A program made the translations under genes and the position numbers. This document shows positions 1 through 6,685 of a stretch of DNA of 8,229 nt, piece after piece. How positions within the stretch are numbered: position 1 is the stretch's first letter; the number at the start of each line of letters is the position of its first letter. Under the pieces are notes generated by a model. The model worked only from the letters and a program-made list of their open reading frames with translations. It was not told the DNA's origin and did no database searches. The stretch comes from Clostridia bacterium (GTDB lineage Bacteria > Bacillota > Clostridia > DSM-8532), in assembly GCA_026418215.1 (NCBI GenBank), contig JAOABT010000139.1, positions 1 through 8,229 of the forward strand, written 5' to 3'.

Positions 1-29
1 GTGGGCTCGGAGATGTGTATAAGAGACAG
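1..29 (+). other. Residual Nextera/Tn5 sequencing adapter
   Basis: These bases match the 3' part of the Illumina Nextera read-2 transposase adapter. Positions 11-29 are the 19-base Tn5 mosaic end AGATGTGTATAAGAGACAG and positions 1-10 are the adapter bases that precede it. The genomic reading frame of a NifH-like protein starts cleanly right after, at base 30. This is a library artefact at a contig end, not a natural transposon end. Apparent starts inside it (for example GTG at 15) are not real. Confidence 0.97.
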
Positions 30-527
30 GTTTTGGGCGATGTTGTATGCGGAGGCTTTGCCGTTCCCATCCGCGAGGGTATCGCTGAACATGTCTTCAC
101 CGTCTCCTCGGCTGATTTTATGGCAATTTACGCCGCTAACAACCTGTTCAAGGGCATACATAAGTATTCAAATGCCGGAGGAGCTCTCTTAGGCGGAGTC
201 ATTGCCAATTCCATCAATGCGCCCTATGCCCGAGAAATCATTGATGATTTCGTTAAGCAGACCCATACGCAGGTTGTGGAATATGTTCCAAGATCGGTCA
301 CCGTTACCCAGAGTGAGCTTCAGGGAAAAACCACCATTGAGGCAGCGCCGAATTCCCAACAAGCGAAGGTTTCCAAGTCTCTAGCCAAGAGGATTGCCGA
401 GCACACCGAATCCAAGGTGCCGGCTCCCCTGGATGTGCATGAGCTGAGAGCCTGGGCTGCAAAATGGGGCGACTACCTGCTGGCCTTGGAAACGGGCGAA
501 GTCAGGACGGAGGCGGCCAGTATCTAG
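30..527 (+). CDS. NifH-like iron protein (nitrogenase-like reductase), 5' truncated
   Basis: This is the C-terminal 165 residues of a NifH-family ATP-dependent electron-donor protein. In the family a homodimer with one bridging [4Fe-4S] cluster passes electrons to a NifDK-like partner in the cytoplasm. The fragment opens with [17 protein letters not shown]; its Cys (codon at 48-50) matches the second cluster ligand of NifH (Cys132 in Azotobacter). Further family matches are [21 protein letters not shown] (nucleotide-base contact region), [14 protein letters not shown] and the TTIE segment. The P-loop, the first cluster Cys and the ADP-ribosylation Arg region lie upstream and are missing because the contig ends in adapter. 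The C-terminus (about [20 protein letters not shown] onward) differs from Azotobacter NifH, and residues around the switch differ (VIANSI for LICNSR), so a group IV-type homologue is more likely than true NifH. It probably serves the NifD/K-like proteins downstream; BchL/CfbC-type relatives are less likely given that context. Confidence 0.9.
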   Translation, partial: VLGDVVCGGFAVPIREGIAEHVFTVSSADFMAIYAANNLFKGIHKYSNAGGALLGGVIANSINAPYAREIIDDFVKQTHTQVVEYVPRSVTVTQSELQGKTTIEAAPNSQQAKVSKSLAKRIAEHTESKVPAPLDVHELRAWAAKWGDYLLALETGEVRTEAASI

Positions 528-635
528 CCTTCATACCGAACTAGCTTATCAAAGGCTGGATGACGACGGTAGTCCTCGTTACCTGGATAATGAGCTTGGA
601 AAATGTGTTTTGTTAATCCTTTATCAGTTAACCAA

Positions 636-650
636 ACTCAAAATATGAGT
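636..650. promoter_or_regulatory. Short perfect inverted repeat, candidate operator
   Basis: ACTCA-AAATA-TGAGT: two 5-base arms around a 5-base AT-rich centre, about 85 bases before the binding-protein start. The size and symmetry suit a dimeric repressor or activator site. A 5-base-arm palindrome can arise by chance in AT-rich DNA, so this is only a candidate. Confidence 0.3.
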
Positions 651-719
651 AAACAGATAGGTAAAGTATCAAAGATTAAGTGTCGCAGCAGATCATTATG
701 AAAATGAAACGAATTTAAT

Positions 720-724
720 GGAGG
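720..724 (+). promoter_or_regulatory. Ribosome binding site that sets the binding-protein start
   Basis: GGAGG directly abuts the ATG at 725, which leaves no spacer for that codon. It sits 9 bases before the in-frame ATG at 734, so 734 is the preferred start. Confidence 0.7.
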
Positions 725-733
725 ATGAAAGAA

Positions 734-1540
734 ATGAAAAAGATGAAATTGATCAGACTACTAGCAGGAGTTTTAACACTGGTACTTCTATTCACAGGCT
801 GCGGAAGCAACAAGCAGGCCTCGGCGAATCAGCCCAAAACCATCATCATCGGCACAGGAAATGGTTTCAAGCCCTATTGCTATCTGGACGACAACAATAA
901 GCTGGCAGGCTATGAGTATGAGGTTCTCAAAGAAGTCAATAAGCGCCTTCCCCAATACAAATTTGAATACCAGACCTTTGAATTCAAGAATATTCTTATC
1001 AGCCTCGGTGCCAATAAGATTGACGTTGGTGCCCATCAATTTGAAAAGAATCCCGAGCGCGAGCAGAAATACCTTTTTGGAACGGTTCCCTATACAACCT
1101 TTATTTTGAGAATCACCGTTGCAAAGGACAGAACCGATATCAATTCCCTTGCGGATCTTCACGGCAAAAAGGTTCAGGTCTCCCCGGGAAGCAATGACGC
1201 CTATGTCCTTGAAACCTACAACAAGGAACATGACAATGCCATTGAGCTGGTCTATTCCTCATCTGACAATGCCACAACCGTCAAGAACATTGAGGATGGG
1301 CGTATTGATGCCTTCATCTCAATAACAAGAATTGTGGATTCCCTGAACAAGACCTATGGCGACAAGCTTAAGACTGTGGGCGACCCCATTGCCAGCTCAA
1401 GCACCTACTACATCTTCAGAAAAGAGGATACGCAGCTCCAGAAGGATTTTGACAAGGCGCTGCAATCCCTGAAGGATGACGGCACGCTTTCAAAAATCTC
1501 CATCGATGTTTTAGGCGGAGACTATACCACCAACGACTAA
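734..1540 (+). CDS. Amino-acid ABC importer substrate-binding lipoprotein (family 3)
   Basis: Extracellular binding component of a polar-amino-acid ABC importer, 268 residues from the chosen start. The N-terminus is a lipoprotein signal: a Lys-rich start (MKKMKLIR), a hydrophobic core, then the lipobox FTGC with the lipid-modified Cys at residue 23. The mature part has family 3 hallmarks: an opening IIIGTGNGFKPYCYLDDNNK strand, then LAGYEYEVLKEVNKRL, then DINSLADLHGKKVQVSPGSN at the second-lobe hinge, and DGRIDAFI. Length is normal for the family. The two permease genes follow and the ATPase gene lies further down, so the importer is complete. TcyN-like features of the ATPase make cystine or a related sulfur amino acid the leading guess for the ligand, but the ligand cannot be read from this sequence. 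A start at 725 is possible but would overlap the Shine-Dalgarno spacing. A terminator follows the stop, which would let this gene be expressed more than the membrane genes. Confidence 0.9.
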   Translation: MKKMKLIRLLAGVLTLVLLFTGCGSNKQASANQPKTIIIGTGNGFKPYCYLDDNNKLAGYEYEVLKEVNKRLPQYKFEYQTFEFKNILISLGANKIDVGAHQFEKNPEREQKYLFGTVPYTTFILRITVAKDRTDINSLADLHGKKVQVSPGSNDAYVLETYNKEHDNAIELVYSSSDNATTVKNIEDGRIDAFISITRIVDSLNKTYGDKLKTVGDPIASSSTYYIFRKEDTQLQKDFDKALQSLKDDGTLSKISIDVLGGDYTTND

Positions 1541-1561
1541 AACGTGACACCGCCCCCTGGT

Positions 1562-1613
1562 TCCGGTACATCTCTCGTTTGCACAAATTCCTGGGATGTA
1601 CCGGAGTATTTTT
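1562..1613 (+). terminator. Rho-independent terminator/attenuator after the binding-protein gene
   Basis: A perfect 11-base inverted repeat (TCCGGTACATC at 1562-1572 and GATGTACCGGA at 1595-1605) with a 22-base loop is followed by GTATTTTT, with TTTTT at 1609-1613. It lies between the binding-protein stop and the first permease. In binding-protein importers such a hairpin commonly gives partial termination or protects the 3' end of the upstream message, so the binding protein is made in excess. Confidence 0.85.
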
Positions 1614-1630
1614 AGCAACACACAGACTCT

Positions 1631-1635
1631 GGAGG
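1631..1635 (+). promoter_or_regulatory. Ribosome binding site that sets the first permease start
   Basis: GGAGG lies 5 bases before the ATG at 1641. An upstream in-frame ATG at 1596 falls inside the terminator stem and has no ribosome binding site, so it is not used as the start. Confidence 0.75.
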
Positions 1636-1640
1636 TACTT

Positions 1641-2327
1641 ATGGGAGACTTCTTCAATTTCCAGCTTATTTTTACCTATCTGCCCAAGCTGTTATCACGC
1701 CTGCATGTCACCCTGCTTATTGTGGTTCTGGCTACAGTAATAGGAACCTTGCTAGGGGCTGGATTAGCCTTCATAAGGCTTTACAGAATACCTGTACTAA
1801 ATCAGCTCACCGTTCTTTATATCTCTTTCATACGGGGAACTCCCATTCTTGTTCAGATGTTTATTGTCTACTACGGCCTTCCAACACTTTTGATAGTGTT
1901 CGGTATCGATATCAACCGTTGGGATAAGCTGATTTTCATAATCCTGACGTATGGATTGAATGCAACAGCCTTCCTCTCTGAGATTTTCAGGGCATCCATC
2001 GCAAGTGTGCCTCTGGGACAGTCTGAGGCCGCCTACTCAGTGGGTATGTCTAAGCTTCAGACTTTTGGACGCATTATTGCTCCACAAGCCTTCAGAATAG
2101 CGCTTCCGAGCTTCGGGACCAATCTTGTGGGGCTTTTGCAGGATTCCTCTTTGGCCTTTACACTGGGTGTCGTGGACATCATGGGTCAGGTTCAGTCCAT
2201 CGGTGCCCGAACCTATCGTTCCTTTGAGGGCTATGTCGCAGCCGGTATCATCTTTCTAGCTTTAAGCATCCTCGTTGAAAAAGGCAGCACGGTGATAGAG
2301 AAAAGGCTTGTCATCAAGCACATATAA
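1641..2327 (+). CDS. Amino-acid ABC importer permease (first of two)
   Basis: Integral membrane subunit of the importer, 228 residues, of the His/Glu/Gln/Arg/cystine permease family. About five hydrophobic segments are visible (roughly residues 21-46, 57-80, 96-118, 155-175 and 198-214). The family signature YISFIRGTPILVQMFIVYYG spans residues 60-79. The cytoplasmic EAA loop that docks the ATPase is at about 129-151 (EAAYSVGMSKLQTFGRIIAP, with the conserved G). It is followed 21 bases later by a second permease, so the translocation channel is probably a heterodimer. The terminator hairpin just upstream means expression depends on readthrough or on a hidden promoter. Confidence 0.93.
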   Translation: MGDFFNFQLIFTYLPKLLSRLHVTLLIVVLATVIGTLLGAGLAFIRLYRIPVLNQLTVLYISFIRGTPILVQMFIVYYGLPTLLIVFGIDINRWDKLIFIILTYGLNATAFLSEIFRASIASVPLGQSEAAYSVGMSKLQTFGRIIAPQAFRIALPSFGTNLVGLLQDSSLAFTLGVVDIMGQVQSIGARTYRSFEGYVAAGIIFLALSILVEKGSTVIEKRLVIKHI

Positions 2328-2348
2328 AACGTCAGGTCAGGTGAGACT

Positions 2349-3044
2349 ATGGGATTTGACTTAAGCTTCATGCTGGTTGCATTAAAAGCAGCCTTACGGT
2401 ATACACCCACAACGTTATTACTGGCTTTGGTGCCTCTTGTCATCGGCCTTGTCTTTGGCACACTGATTGCCTTGATCCGCGTATTTCATGTCAAGTGGCT
2501 TCATCAGCTCTCAAAGGTTTTTGTCGTGGTCGTCAAAGGCATCCCGGTCGTTCTGCTTCTCTTGATCACTTATTTCACAGTCATCCAGATTTGGGATGTG
2601 CTGGCTGATAAGCTAGGCCTTTCACTGCACGCCAAGGATATTGATATGAAATGGGTGGCCATTGTGGCCCTATCCTTTTTTGCCATAGTCAACATCTCGG
2701 AAGCTGTTCGCGGTGCCTTGGTTTCTGTTGGAAAGGGTCAATACGAAGCCGCCTATTCCATCGGCTTATCAAAGCTGCAGACATTACGTCGGGTTGTTTT
2801 GCCACAGGCCTTTCCTGTTGCCATACCCATGCTTTCCAGCAGCCTGATTGGCCTTATCAAGGGATCCTCGCTGGCCTTCATGGTTTCGGTAACGGATCTG
2901 ATGAATGGGGCCCTCATTCAGGCAACCGCCAACTATAAATTTCTCGAGGCCTACATTGCGGCGGCCATTGTCTATTGGGGTCTGTGCATCCTGATAGAGA
3001 AGTGCTCTTACATGCTAGAGAAGCGTTTGAAGGTCAGTCAGTAG
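2349..3044 (+). CDS. Amino-acid ABC importer permease (second of two)
   Basis: Second membrane subunit, 231 residues, paralogous to its upstream neighbour. Hydrophobic segments lie at about residues 19-44, 56-79, 101-120, 158-180 and 201-216. The EAA loop is at 133-155 (EAAYSIGLSKLQTLRRVVLP). The segment matching the family FRGTP signature reads VVKGIPVV (residues 61-68), so Arg-Gly-Thr is changed to Lys-Gly-Ile; the Gly and Pro remain. There is an insertion of about ten residues between the second and third hydrophobic segments (around DKLGLSLHAKDIDM) not obvious in the first permease. The ribosome binding site AGGTGA lies 4 bases upstream of the ATG, weaker than its neighbours. The stop is 13 bases before the NifD-like gene, so the two genes are probably co-transcribed. 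Confidence 0.93.
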   Translation: MGFDLSFMLVALKAALRYTPTTLLLALVPLVIGLVFGTLIALIRVFHVKWLHQLSKVFVVVVKGIPVVLLLLITYFTVIQIWDVLADKLGLSLHAKDIDMKWVAIVALSFFAIVNISEAVRGALVSVGKGQYEAAYSIGLSKLQTLRRVVLPQAFPVAIPMLSSSLIGLIKGSSLAFMVSVTDLMNGALIQATANYKFLEAYIAAAIVYWGLCILIEKCSYMLEKRLKVSQ

Positions 3045-3057
3045 AAAGGAGGGCATT

Positions 3058-4506
3058 ATGAGCCAAGGATACTCAGGGATACGGGAAAGCCGTTCCTTTA
3101 CCTATAACGATTGCGGCGGCGGCAGTCTGGAGCTTGCCGACGGCTTTCGTAAAAAATGCTTGAAAAACGCAGACAGAAGCTTCAGTCAGGGTCTTCAGTG
3201 CCAGCAGATCAACAGCCTGTCAGCGCTCATGTCCATGGAAGATTCGGTTTTTATCGTTCATTCACCTCAGGGCTGCGTGGGCTGCACCACCATGGCAACA
3301 GATTTGTACCGTGTGGGGCAGGCCCACAGGGGTGTTTACCCCATCAGGAGCCCGAGACTCATTGTGACCAATTTTGATGAGAACGATATCATACAGGGTG
3401 GTGAGGCCAAGCTGCGAAAGGCCATAGAGTTAGCTGAGGAACGCTATCACCCGAAGCTTATTTTTATTTTTACGTCCTGTGCTTCAGGCATTATCGGCGA
3501 CGATGTGGATGCCGTAGCCGGTGAGCTCCAAGAAACCATAAAGCCCATTCTGGTTCCCATTCATTGTGACGGGTTTAAGTCCAAGATATGCGCATCGGGA
3601 TTTGACGCGGCCTTCATTGCCATTGCAAAGCATCTTCTGGAGCAAGGGGATCAGCAAAAGGAAGCAGGGCTCATCAACCTTTTTGCACCGACGACGGTCA
3701 GCTATAAGGATCAGCTCGAGATTGAGCGTATGCTCGGCATTCTGGGACTTAAGGCCAATTATATCCCGTTTTACAGCTCTCTTGAGAAAATACGAAGAAT
3801 CCCCGCCGCGCAGGTATCAACAGCCATTTGCAAGGTTTTCGCGGATGAATTCATGAAGGAGCTGCATGAAAAGTATCAGATTCCCTTTTCACATACCGTC
3901 ATGCCGATTGGTGTGCGCAATACGGATAAATGGTTCCGTGGGGTTGCCGCTCTAGTGGGCAAGGAAAAGGAGGCGGAGGAATACATCGAAAGCGAGCATA
4001 AACGCATCATGCCTCTGGTGGAGGATATCCGGCGGCGCCTTGAGGGCAAAAGGGTCTTTATCTGCGGAGGAACAGGCAGATCCTTTGCCGCTGCGGCCCT
4101 TATTGATGATTTCGGCATGAAGCTTGTCGGCCTCGAAACGCCCACTTATGACGCAGATGCCCAGGAAGACATCGAATACCTTAACAGCATCCATGGCGAT
4201 TACATAGTGGACATCGCCAATATGCAGCCCTTTGAACAGGTCAATCTGGTCAACAGGCTTAAGCCCGATGTCTTTATCGGTGTTCCCTCGTGGTCAGCCA
4301 GACTGGGTATCCCAACCACCCATGTTTTAGATATGAAGCGTCCGACCATGGGCTATGACGGCATGCTCTATTTGGGAAACAAAATCGCTGACCAGATAGA
4401 AAATCCGGGCTTTAACAAGAAGCTGGCCCGGCATGCCAGACTTCCCTATAAAAAATCGTGGTATGAGGAAAGCCCGTTTAGATTCATCAAAAGCCTTGAG
4501 GGATAG
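3058..4506 (+). CDS. NifD-like catalytic subunit of a nitrogenase-like enzyme (pair A)
   Basis: Nitrogenase component 1 family (oxidoreductase), 482 residues, close to NifD in length. Predicted cytoplasmic partner of the following NifK-like protein and the NifH-like donor. P-cluster-type cysteines line up with NifD: C48, C73 (in HSPQGC) and C141 (in FTSCASGIIGDD). C258 lies exactly 15 residues before the Tyr of EKYQIP, as NifD Cys275 does before EKYGIP. H422 lies 10 residues before GYDG, as NifD His442 does before GFDG. Thus both cofactor ligands appear conserved. In contrast, the NifD motif CEGFRGVSQSLGHH reads CDGFKSKICASGFD: Gln191 becomes C178 and His195 becomes F182, which argues against N2 reduction. 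Other matches are RRRLEGKRVFICGG and DDFGMKLVG. Extra cysteines include C76, which makes C73-x-x-C76. A strong AAAGGAGGG site fixes the start. Best fit is a group IV-type reductase; methylthio-alkane reductase is one candidate activity, not shown. Confidence 0.9.
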   Translation: MSQGYSGIRESRSFTYNDCGGGSLELADGFRKKCLKNADRSFSQGLQCQQINSLSALMSMEDSVFIVHSPQGCVGCTTMATDLYRVGQAHRGVYPIRSPRLIVTNFDENDIIQGGEAKLRKAIELAEERYHPKLIFIFTSCASGIIGDDVDAVAGELQETIKPILVPIHCDGFKSKICASGFDAAFIAIAKHLLEQGDQQKEAGLINLFAPTTVSYKDQLEIERMLGILGLKANYIPFYSSLEKIRRIPAAQVSTAICKVFADEFMKELHEKYQIPFSHTVMPIGVRNTDKWFRGVAALVGKEKEAEEYIESEHKRIMPLVEDIRRRLEGKRVFICGGTGRSFAAAALIDDFGMKLVGLETPTYDADAQEDIEYLNSIHGDYIVDIANMQPFEQVNLVNRLKPDVFIGVPSWSARLGIPTTHVLDMKRPTMGYDGMLYLGNKIADQIENPGFNKKLARHARLPYKKSWYEESPFRFIKSLEG

Positions 4507-4520
4507 AGAGGAGATAGCCT

Positions 4521-5801
4521 ATGTCAGTCATTACAGAAAGTCCGAGGGGCAACTGTGCTTTAGGCGGTGTCAATGCTGTCCTTTCGGCGGTGAACCGCGT
4601 CATTCCCATTTATCATGCGGGCCCCGGCTGCTGCATGCAGACGGCTGCCGGGGAGGCTGGTCAGGCAGGCGGGAGATCCCCCTTCTATGTGTCCAGCGTT
4701 TCGACACCCTGCACCAACATGCTGGAGCGGGATGTCATCTTCGGAGGAATCGACCGTTTGCGTGAAACCGTTGAGGGAGCCCTTGAAATCATGGAAGCAG
4801 ATGCGTTTTTTGTCCTGACCGGCTGCACCGCAGGTATTATTGGTGATGATATCAAGAGCCTGACAGACGAATTCCGGGTAAAAGGCCACCCTGTTTACCC
4901 CATTGAAACACCCGGATTCCTTGGAGAAAGCTATAGGGGTTATGAAATCGCCTTTAAAGCATTCTTGACCCACCTGGTGGAAGCCTCCGGGAGGCAGCCC
5001 GATCTTGTTAATCTTTTTGGAATCATGCCCTACCATGATCCCTTTTGGGAGGGAAGCTTTGAGGAGCTCACACGTATTCTGGAAAAGCTTGGCCTTAGAG
5101 TTAACACGTTTTTTACAAGGCACCAGGGTGTTGAGACCATACGAACCTCATCAGGAGCGGCCTTGAACATTATCGTGTCGCCGTGGCTTTTAAAGAGTGC
5201 TGCAACGGAGTATGAAGAACGTTTTGGCGTGCCGAGTTTGCGCTGGCCGGGCATTCCTGTTGGTGCCACTGATACCTCGGCGTTTCTAAGAGCGGTGGGC
5301 AAGGCCTTGGGCCGTGAAAAACAGGCAGACGAGGTCATCGCACAGGAAGAGGACTATGTTTACAGCTACCTTGAAACCGCCATTGGAGCGTTAAGCTGGA
5401 AACGCTTTGCTGTTGTAGGCGATGCCAATACCGTTGTGGGTGTCACCCGTTATTTGGCCAATGACTACAGCTTCTCGCCCATTGTGGTCATTATTACTGA
5501 TCCGGTATTCAGACGGGAGGATAAGGAGCGTATTCTGAAGCAATTGACCGAGCTTGAATATGCCCGCCCGCCCAAGGTCTATTTTGAGAATGATCACTGG
5601 AACATACGAAAGGCTCTCGACGAGAGCGGTGAAATCACCCTGCTAATCGGCAGCACCAACGAGCGTGAGTATGCTATGGAGAAAAATATTCAGTGCAGCG
5701 TGATTTCTTACCCCATTACGGACCGTTTGATTTTCAATAGAACATATGCGGGCTACAGGGGAAGTCTCACCCTTATTGAGGACCTCTATGACAATCTTTA
5801 A
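4521..5801 (+). CDS. NifK-like subunit of a nitrogenase-like enzyme (pair A)
   Basis: Second subunit of the component 1 heterodimer, 426 residues. It begins only 14 bases after the NifD-like stop, with AGGAG about 7 bases before the ATG. NifK P-cluster cysteines are matched by C12 (GNCALGGVNAV), C37 (HAGPGC) and C102 (LTGCTAGIIGDD); the C12-C37 distance of 25 equals that between Cys70 and Cys95 of Azotobacter NifK. Other family matches are ERDVIFGG (residues 69-76), the ETPGFLGESYRGYE segment, and a C-terminal GYRGSLTLIE that corresponds to NifK GYEGAMQIL. It is about 100 residues shorter than Azotobacter NifK, lacking the long N-terminal extension and part of the C-terminus, as is usual for nitrogenase-like relatives. 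C38 directly follows C37. With the upstream protein it supplies all six P-cluster-type ligands. Confidence 0.9.
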   Translation: MSVITESPRGNCALGGVNAVLSAVNRVIPIYHAGPGCCMQTAAGEAGQAGGRSPFYVSSVSTPCTNMLERDVIFGGIDRLRETVEGALEIMEADAFFVLTGCTAGIIGDDIKSLTDEFRVKGHPVYPIETPGFLGESYRGYEIAFKAFLTHLVEASGRQPDLVNLFGIMPYHDPFWEGSFEELTRILEKLGLRVNTFFTRHQGVETIRTSSGAALNIIVSPWLLKSAATEYEERFGVPSLRWPGIPVGATDTSAFLRAVGKALGREKQADEVIAQEEDYVYSYLETAIGALSWKRFAVVGDANTVVGVTRYLANDYSFSPIVVIITDPVFRREDKERILKQLTELEYARPPKVYFENDHWNIRKALDESGEITLLIGSTNEREYAMEKNIQCSVISYPITDRLIFNRTYAGYRGSLTLIEDLYDNL

Positions 5802-5858
5802 ATAGTAAGGCGTGGGCAGCGGCGGCTTTTATTAGCGTATTGCTGAGATTTACATGAC

Positions 5859-5863
5859 GGAGG
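5859..5863 (+). promoter_or_regulatory. Ribosome binding site that sets the ATPase start
   Basis: GGAGG lies 7 bases before the ATG at 5871. The in-frame TTG at 5868 is only 4 bases away and precedes the normal family start ([12 protein letters not shown]), so ATG 5871 is preferred. Confidence 0.75.
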
Positions 5864-5870
5864 ACATTTG

Positions 5871-6623
5871 ATGATAGAAGTAAAAGGAGTTCACAAGGCT
5901 TTCGGTAAAAATGAGGTGTTAAAGGGTGTCGATGTCACCGTGGAAAAGGGCGAGGTTGTGGTCATTCTAGGGCCCAGCGGGTCGGGTAAGACCACGCTGC
6001 TTCGCTGCCTCAATTTCCTTGAAAAGGCTGATGCGGGTGCCATCACCATCGGCGATACCCATGTCAGCTTCAAGCATGCCACCAAAAAGGAAATTGCCGC
6101 TGTTCGCAAGAAAACAGCCATGGTATTTCAAGGCCATAATCTTTTCCATCATAAAACGGCGCTTGAGAATGTCATGGAGGGGCTTGTCACAGCCAGAAGG
6201 GTGCCAAAACTGACAGCGGAAGCCGTGGGCAAGCAGATGCTCGACAAGGTGGGCCTTTCAGATAAATACAACGCCTATCCCTGCCAGCTTTCAGGCGGGC
6301 AGCAGCAGCGCGTGGGTATCGCAAGAGCCTTGGCGCTAAATCCCGAGGTTATCCTTTTTGACGAGCCCACCTCAGCCCTTGATCCTGAGCTGGTGGGAGA
6401 GGCTCTGAGGCTTATGAAAAAGGTAGCCAAGGAGGGGATCACCATGATTGTGGTGACCCATGAAATGTCCTTTGCATCCGATGTGGCAAGCCAGGTCATC
6501 TTTATGGACGGAGGGGTTGTTGTTGAAAAAGGGACACCCCACGATATTTTTTCAAATCCCAAGGAGGAAAGAACGCGTCAGTTCCTGCGGCGTATTTTGC
6601 CGGACAACAACTACGTGATCTAA
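5871..6623 (+). CDS. Amino-acid ABC importer ATPase, TcyN/GlnQ-like
   Basis: Nucleotide-binding subunit of the importer, 250 residues, cytoplasmic, working as a dimer with the two permeases. All motifs are intact: Walker A GPSGSGKT (34-41), Q-loop Q87 in [13 protein letters not shown], signature LSGGQ (140-144), Walker B ILFDEP (161-166), D-loop SALD (168-171), and switch His H197 in [29 protein letters not shown] and RTRQFLRR recall the cystine importer ATPase TcyN of Bacillus as I remember it; this is recognition from memory, not an alignment. Its placement is odd: it is separated from its permeases by pair A and sits between the two nitrogenase-like pairs. No other ATPase gene is present here, so it most likely completes the importer encoded at 734-3044. 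The 69-base gap upstream shows no clear terminator or promoter. Confidence 0.92.
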   Translation: MIEVKGVHKAFGKNEVLKGVDVTVEKGEVVVILGPSGSGKTTLLRCLNFLEKADAGAITIGDTHVSFKHATKKEIAAVRKKTAMVFQGHNLFHHKTALENVMEGLVTARRVPKLTAEAVGKQMLDKVGLSDKYNAYPCQLSGGQQQRVGIARALALNPEVILFDEPTSALDPELVGEALRLMKKVAKEGITMIVVTHEMSFASDVASQVIFMDGGVVVEKGTPHDIFSNPKEERTRQFLRRILPDNNYVI

Positions 6624-6685
6624 GTCAAGGCAGAACCAGCAAACCCTTTCTCAGTAAAAACATTGTAAATAAGGAGTGACAATAG

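Larger units (their letters stand above)
528..733 (+). other. Leader region between NifH-like gene and transporter genes
   Basis: About 200 bases without a gene. I see no T-tract terminator after the NifH-like stop and no convincing sigma-A promoter pair: TTGTTA at 610-615 and TTGGAA at 596-601 lack a good -10 box at proper spacing. The region is AT-rich after about 600, holds the inverted repeat at 636-650, and ends in the ribosome binding site of the binding-protein gene. It is the longest intergenic stretch here, so it is the likeliest place for a promoter or operator of the transporter and pair A/B genes. Confidence 0.5.

Noticed and set aside
11..29. Natural Tn5 or IS50 transposon end
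   Set aside because: The 19-base sequence is the engineered mosaic end preceded by Nextera adapter bases at the extreme window edge, with no transposase gene, so it is a library artefact.
547..674. Direct repeat TATCAAAG at 547-554 and 667-674
   Set aside because: Eight bases in an AT-rich stretch is within chance expectation, with no matching spacing or further copies.
528..733. Riboswitch such as SAM-I (S-box) ahead of the importer
   Set aside because: I could not find the paired stems or conserved core of a known sulfur riboswitch by eye, and no terminator hairpin lies before the binding-protein start.
1596..1640. N-terminal extension of the first permease from ATG 1596
   Set aside because: That ATG lies in the descending arm of the terminator hairpin, has no ribosome binding site, and the added residues do not look like the family N-terminus.
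4560..5123. Long minus-strand open frame (187 codons) opposite the NifK-like gene
   Set aside because: It lies wholly opposite a well-supported conserved gene, shows no recognisable family motif and has no clear ribosome binding site. The other minus-strand frames (for example 788-1231 and 6830-7198) are rejected for the same reasons.
3058..5801. True molybdenum nitrogenase (NifDK) for N2 fixation
   Set aside because: The Gln191 and His195 equivalents are replaced, the beta subunit is about 100 residues shorter than Azotobacter NifK, and no nifB, nifE or nifN of canonical type is seen in the window.
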